This document shows positions 6,005 through 6,404 of a stretch of 6,404 nt of DNA, piece after piece. The DNA is from Promethearchaeota archaeon. GTDB taxonomy: Archaea > Asgardarchaeota > Lokiarchaeia > Sigynarchaeales > SOKP01. The stretch lies in assembly GCA_014729315.1 (NCBI GenBank), contig WJKD01000795.1, forward strand, positions 1 through 6,404, given 5' to 3'. The notes beneath the pieces are model-generated. The model searched no databases, was not told the origin of the DNA, and saw only the letters and a list, made by a program, of their open reading frames with translations. The position numbers were made by a program, and so were the translations under genes. The stretch's first letter is position 1. Each line of letters starts with the position of its first letter.

Positions 6005-6025
6005 ATTATTATTTCGCGTAATAAT
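6005..6025 (+). repeat. AT-rich hairpin downstream of the two-gene unit
   Basis: ATTATTA (6005-6011) and TAATAAT (6019-6025) can pair around a 7-base loop TTTCGCG, 32 bp after the stop of the 179-aa gene. It could protect or end the operon message, but it is weak and no T-run follows, so it is not a standard intrinsic terminator. Confidence 0.3.
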
Positions 6026-6076
6026 ATCAATACTTAGATAACTATATAAAAAGTTTTGAAAAAAGAATATTCAAAA

Positions 6077-6162
6077 AGAGCTCATACAAGTCCCAGGATC
6101 GACGATCTCGAGCCGTGTAATGGGCGCTGGGTAGCGATTTTTGGTATTAGCGGTCAAGCTCT
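6077..6162 (-). other. GC-richer foldable block, possible 3' structure or terminator of the PIN gene
   Basis: Three nested pairings can be read here. The outer one joins AGAGCT (6077-6082) with AGCTCT (6157-6162). The middle one joins CCCAG (6092-6096) with CTGGG (6127-6131). An inner hairpin spans 6096-6114, with GG/CC and TCGA/TCGA arms, one mismatch and a 5-base loop; it shares G6096 with the middle helix, so the two compete at that base. On the minus strand the block follows the stop of the PIN gene and is followed by a run of five T, so it could end that transcript. TAGCG is repeated at 6132-6136 and 6148-6152. The block is clearly richer in G+C than the DNA to its left and marks the edge of the AT-rich segment. 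A small structured RNA is another possibility. Confidence 0.35.
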
Positions 6163-6174
6163 GTTTGTGCTAGT

Positions 6175-6404
6175 TCAAAAATTTTTTTCTATTATATCTA
6201 AAAAAGCTGCCGGGGATACAATATCAATTTCTTGAAATTTTTTCAAATCTAAAAGATGGTGATCACCGGAAATAATGTAAAGCGCATTAGCTTCAACAGC
6301 GCAATCGATAAACATATTGTCATCGATATCTTCCTTGATCACGTCGAATTTTTTAGCCGGAGTTACTTCCTCAATGTTTCGTTTCTCGCCAAATAAATTC
6401 ACCA
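6175..6404 (-). CDS. PIN-domain protein, probable toxin ribonuclease, 5' end outside the window
   Basis: About 76 C-terminal residues are visible, ending at a TGA at 6175-6177; the frame is open to the right edge. The sequence matches the end of PIN-domain proteins of the type annotated as toxin component of toxin-antitoxin systems, usually about 140 residues. KEDIDDNMFIDCAVEANALY and IISGDHHLLDL carry the third and fourth conserved acidic positions that hold the metal, and VSPAAFLDII is the usual final helix. These proteins cleave RNA, often tRNA or mRNA, and are held in check by an antitoxin encoded next to them. The N-terminal Asp motif and the expected antitoxin lie beyond the window. A GTG at 6400-6402 is in frame but would remove half the domain, so it is not taken as the start. 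Confidence 0.8.
   Translation of the reverse strand, partial: VNLFGEKRNIEEVTPAKKFDVIKEDIDDNMFIDCAVEANALYIISGDHHLLDLKKFQEIDIVSPAAFLDIIEKNF

Overview
The window looks like part of an AT-rich bacterial iteron-type plasmid, or another replicon with a plasmid-type origin. The strongest evidence is a long minus-strand gene for a RepA-type (RPA family) replication initiator that runs off the left edge. Directly upstream of it lies an array of seven 18-bp iterons, five of them at an exact 22-bp period, with AT-rich tandem 10-mers between array and gene. The host lineage cannot be fixed from these genes. Two genes have a usable Shine-Dalgarno sequence and two sigma70-like promoters are visible, so the host is a bacterium with conventional signals.

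Layout. (1) 1-1564, minus: replication initiator, 3' end outside the window. (2) About 1580-1874: origin and rep control region with a perfect 12-bp inverted repeat in the rep leader, two TTTTATAT-type 10-mers, a 10-bp palindrome and the iterons. (3) 1897-2106, minus: a 69-aa cysteine-rich protein that probably binds zinc, with its own promoter. (4) 2190-2396, minus: a 68-aa MerR-like winged-helix protein. It is best read from a TTG codon preceded by AAAGGAG, with a promoter and a tandem 10-bp repeat in its leader. (5) 2499-2972: 474 bp of very AT-rich DNA without a credible gene. (6) 2973-5972, plus: two genes 15 bp apart, an 814-aa alpha-helical HEAT-like repeat protein and a 179-aa protein I do not recognise. 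(7) About 6005-6162: an AT-rich hairpin, then a small GC-richer block that can fold. (8) 6175 to the right edge, minus: the C-terminal half of a PIN-domain protein, probably a toxin-antitoxin ribonuclease.

How the parts work together. Blocks 1-4 read as the replication and copy-control backbone: the initiator would bind the iterons and open the neighbouring AT-rich 10-mers, while the two small minus-strand proteins sit where plasmid regulators usually sit. The 2973-5972 pair is clearly richer in A+T than the rep gene (one sampled 60-base line is 14/60 G+C against 28/60 in rep) and points the other way, so it looks like an acquired cargo module. Large helical-repeat proteins paired with a small partner are common among accessory and defence loci, but no catalytic motif is visible in either protein, so function stays open. 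This pair is the best candidate here for something undescribed.
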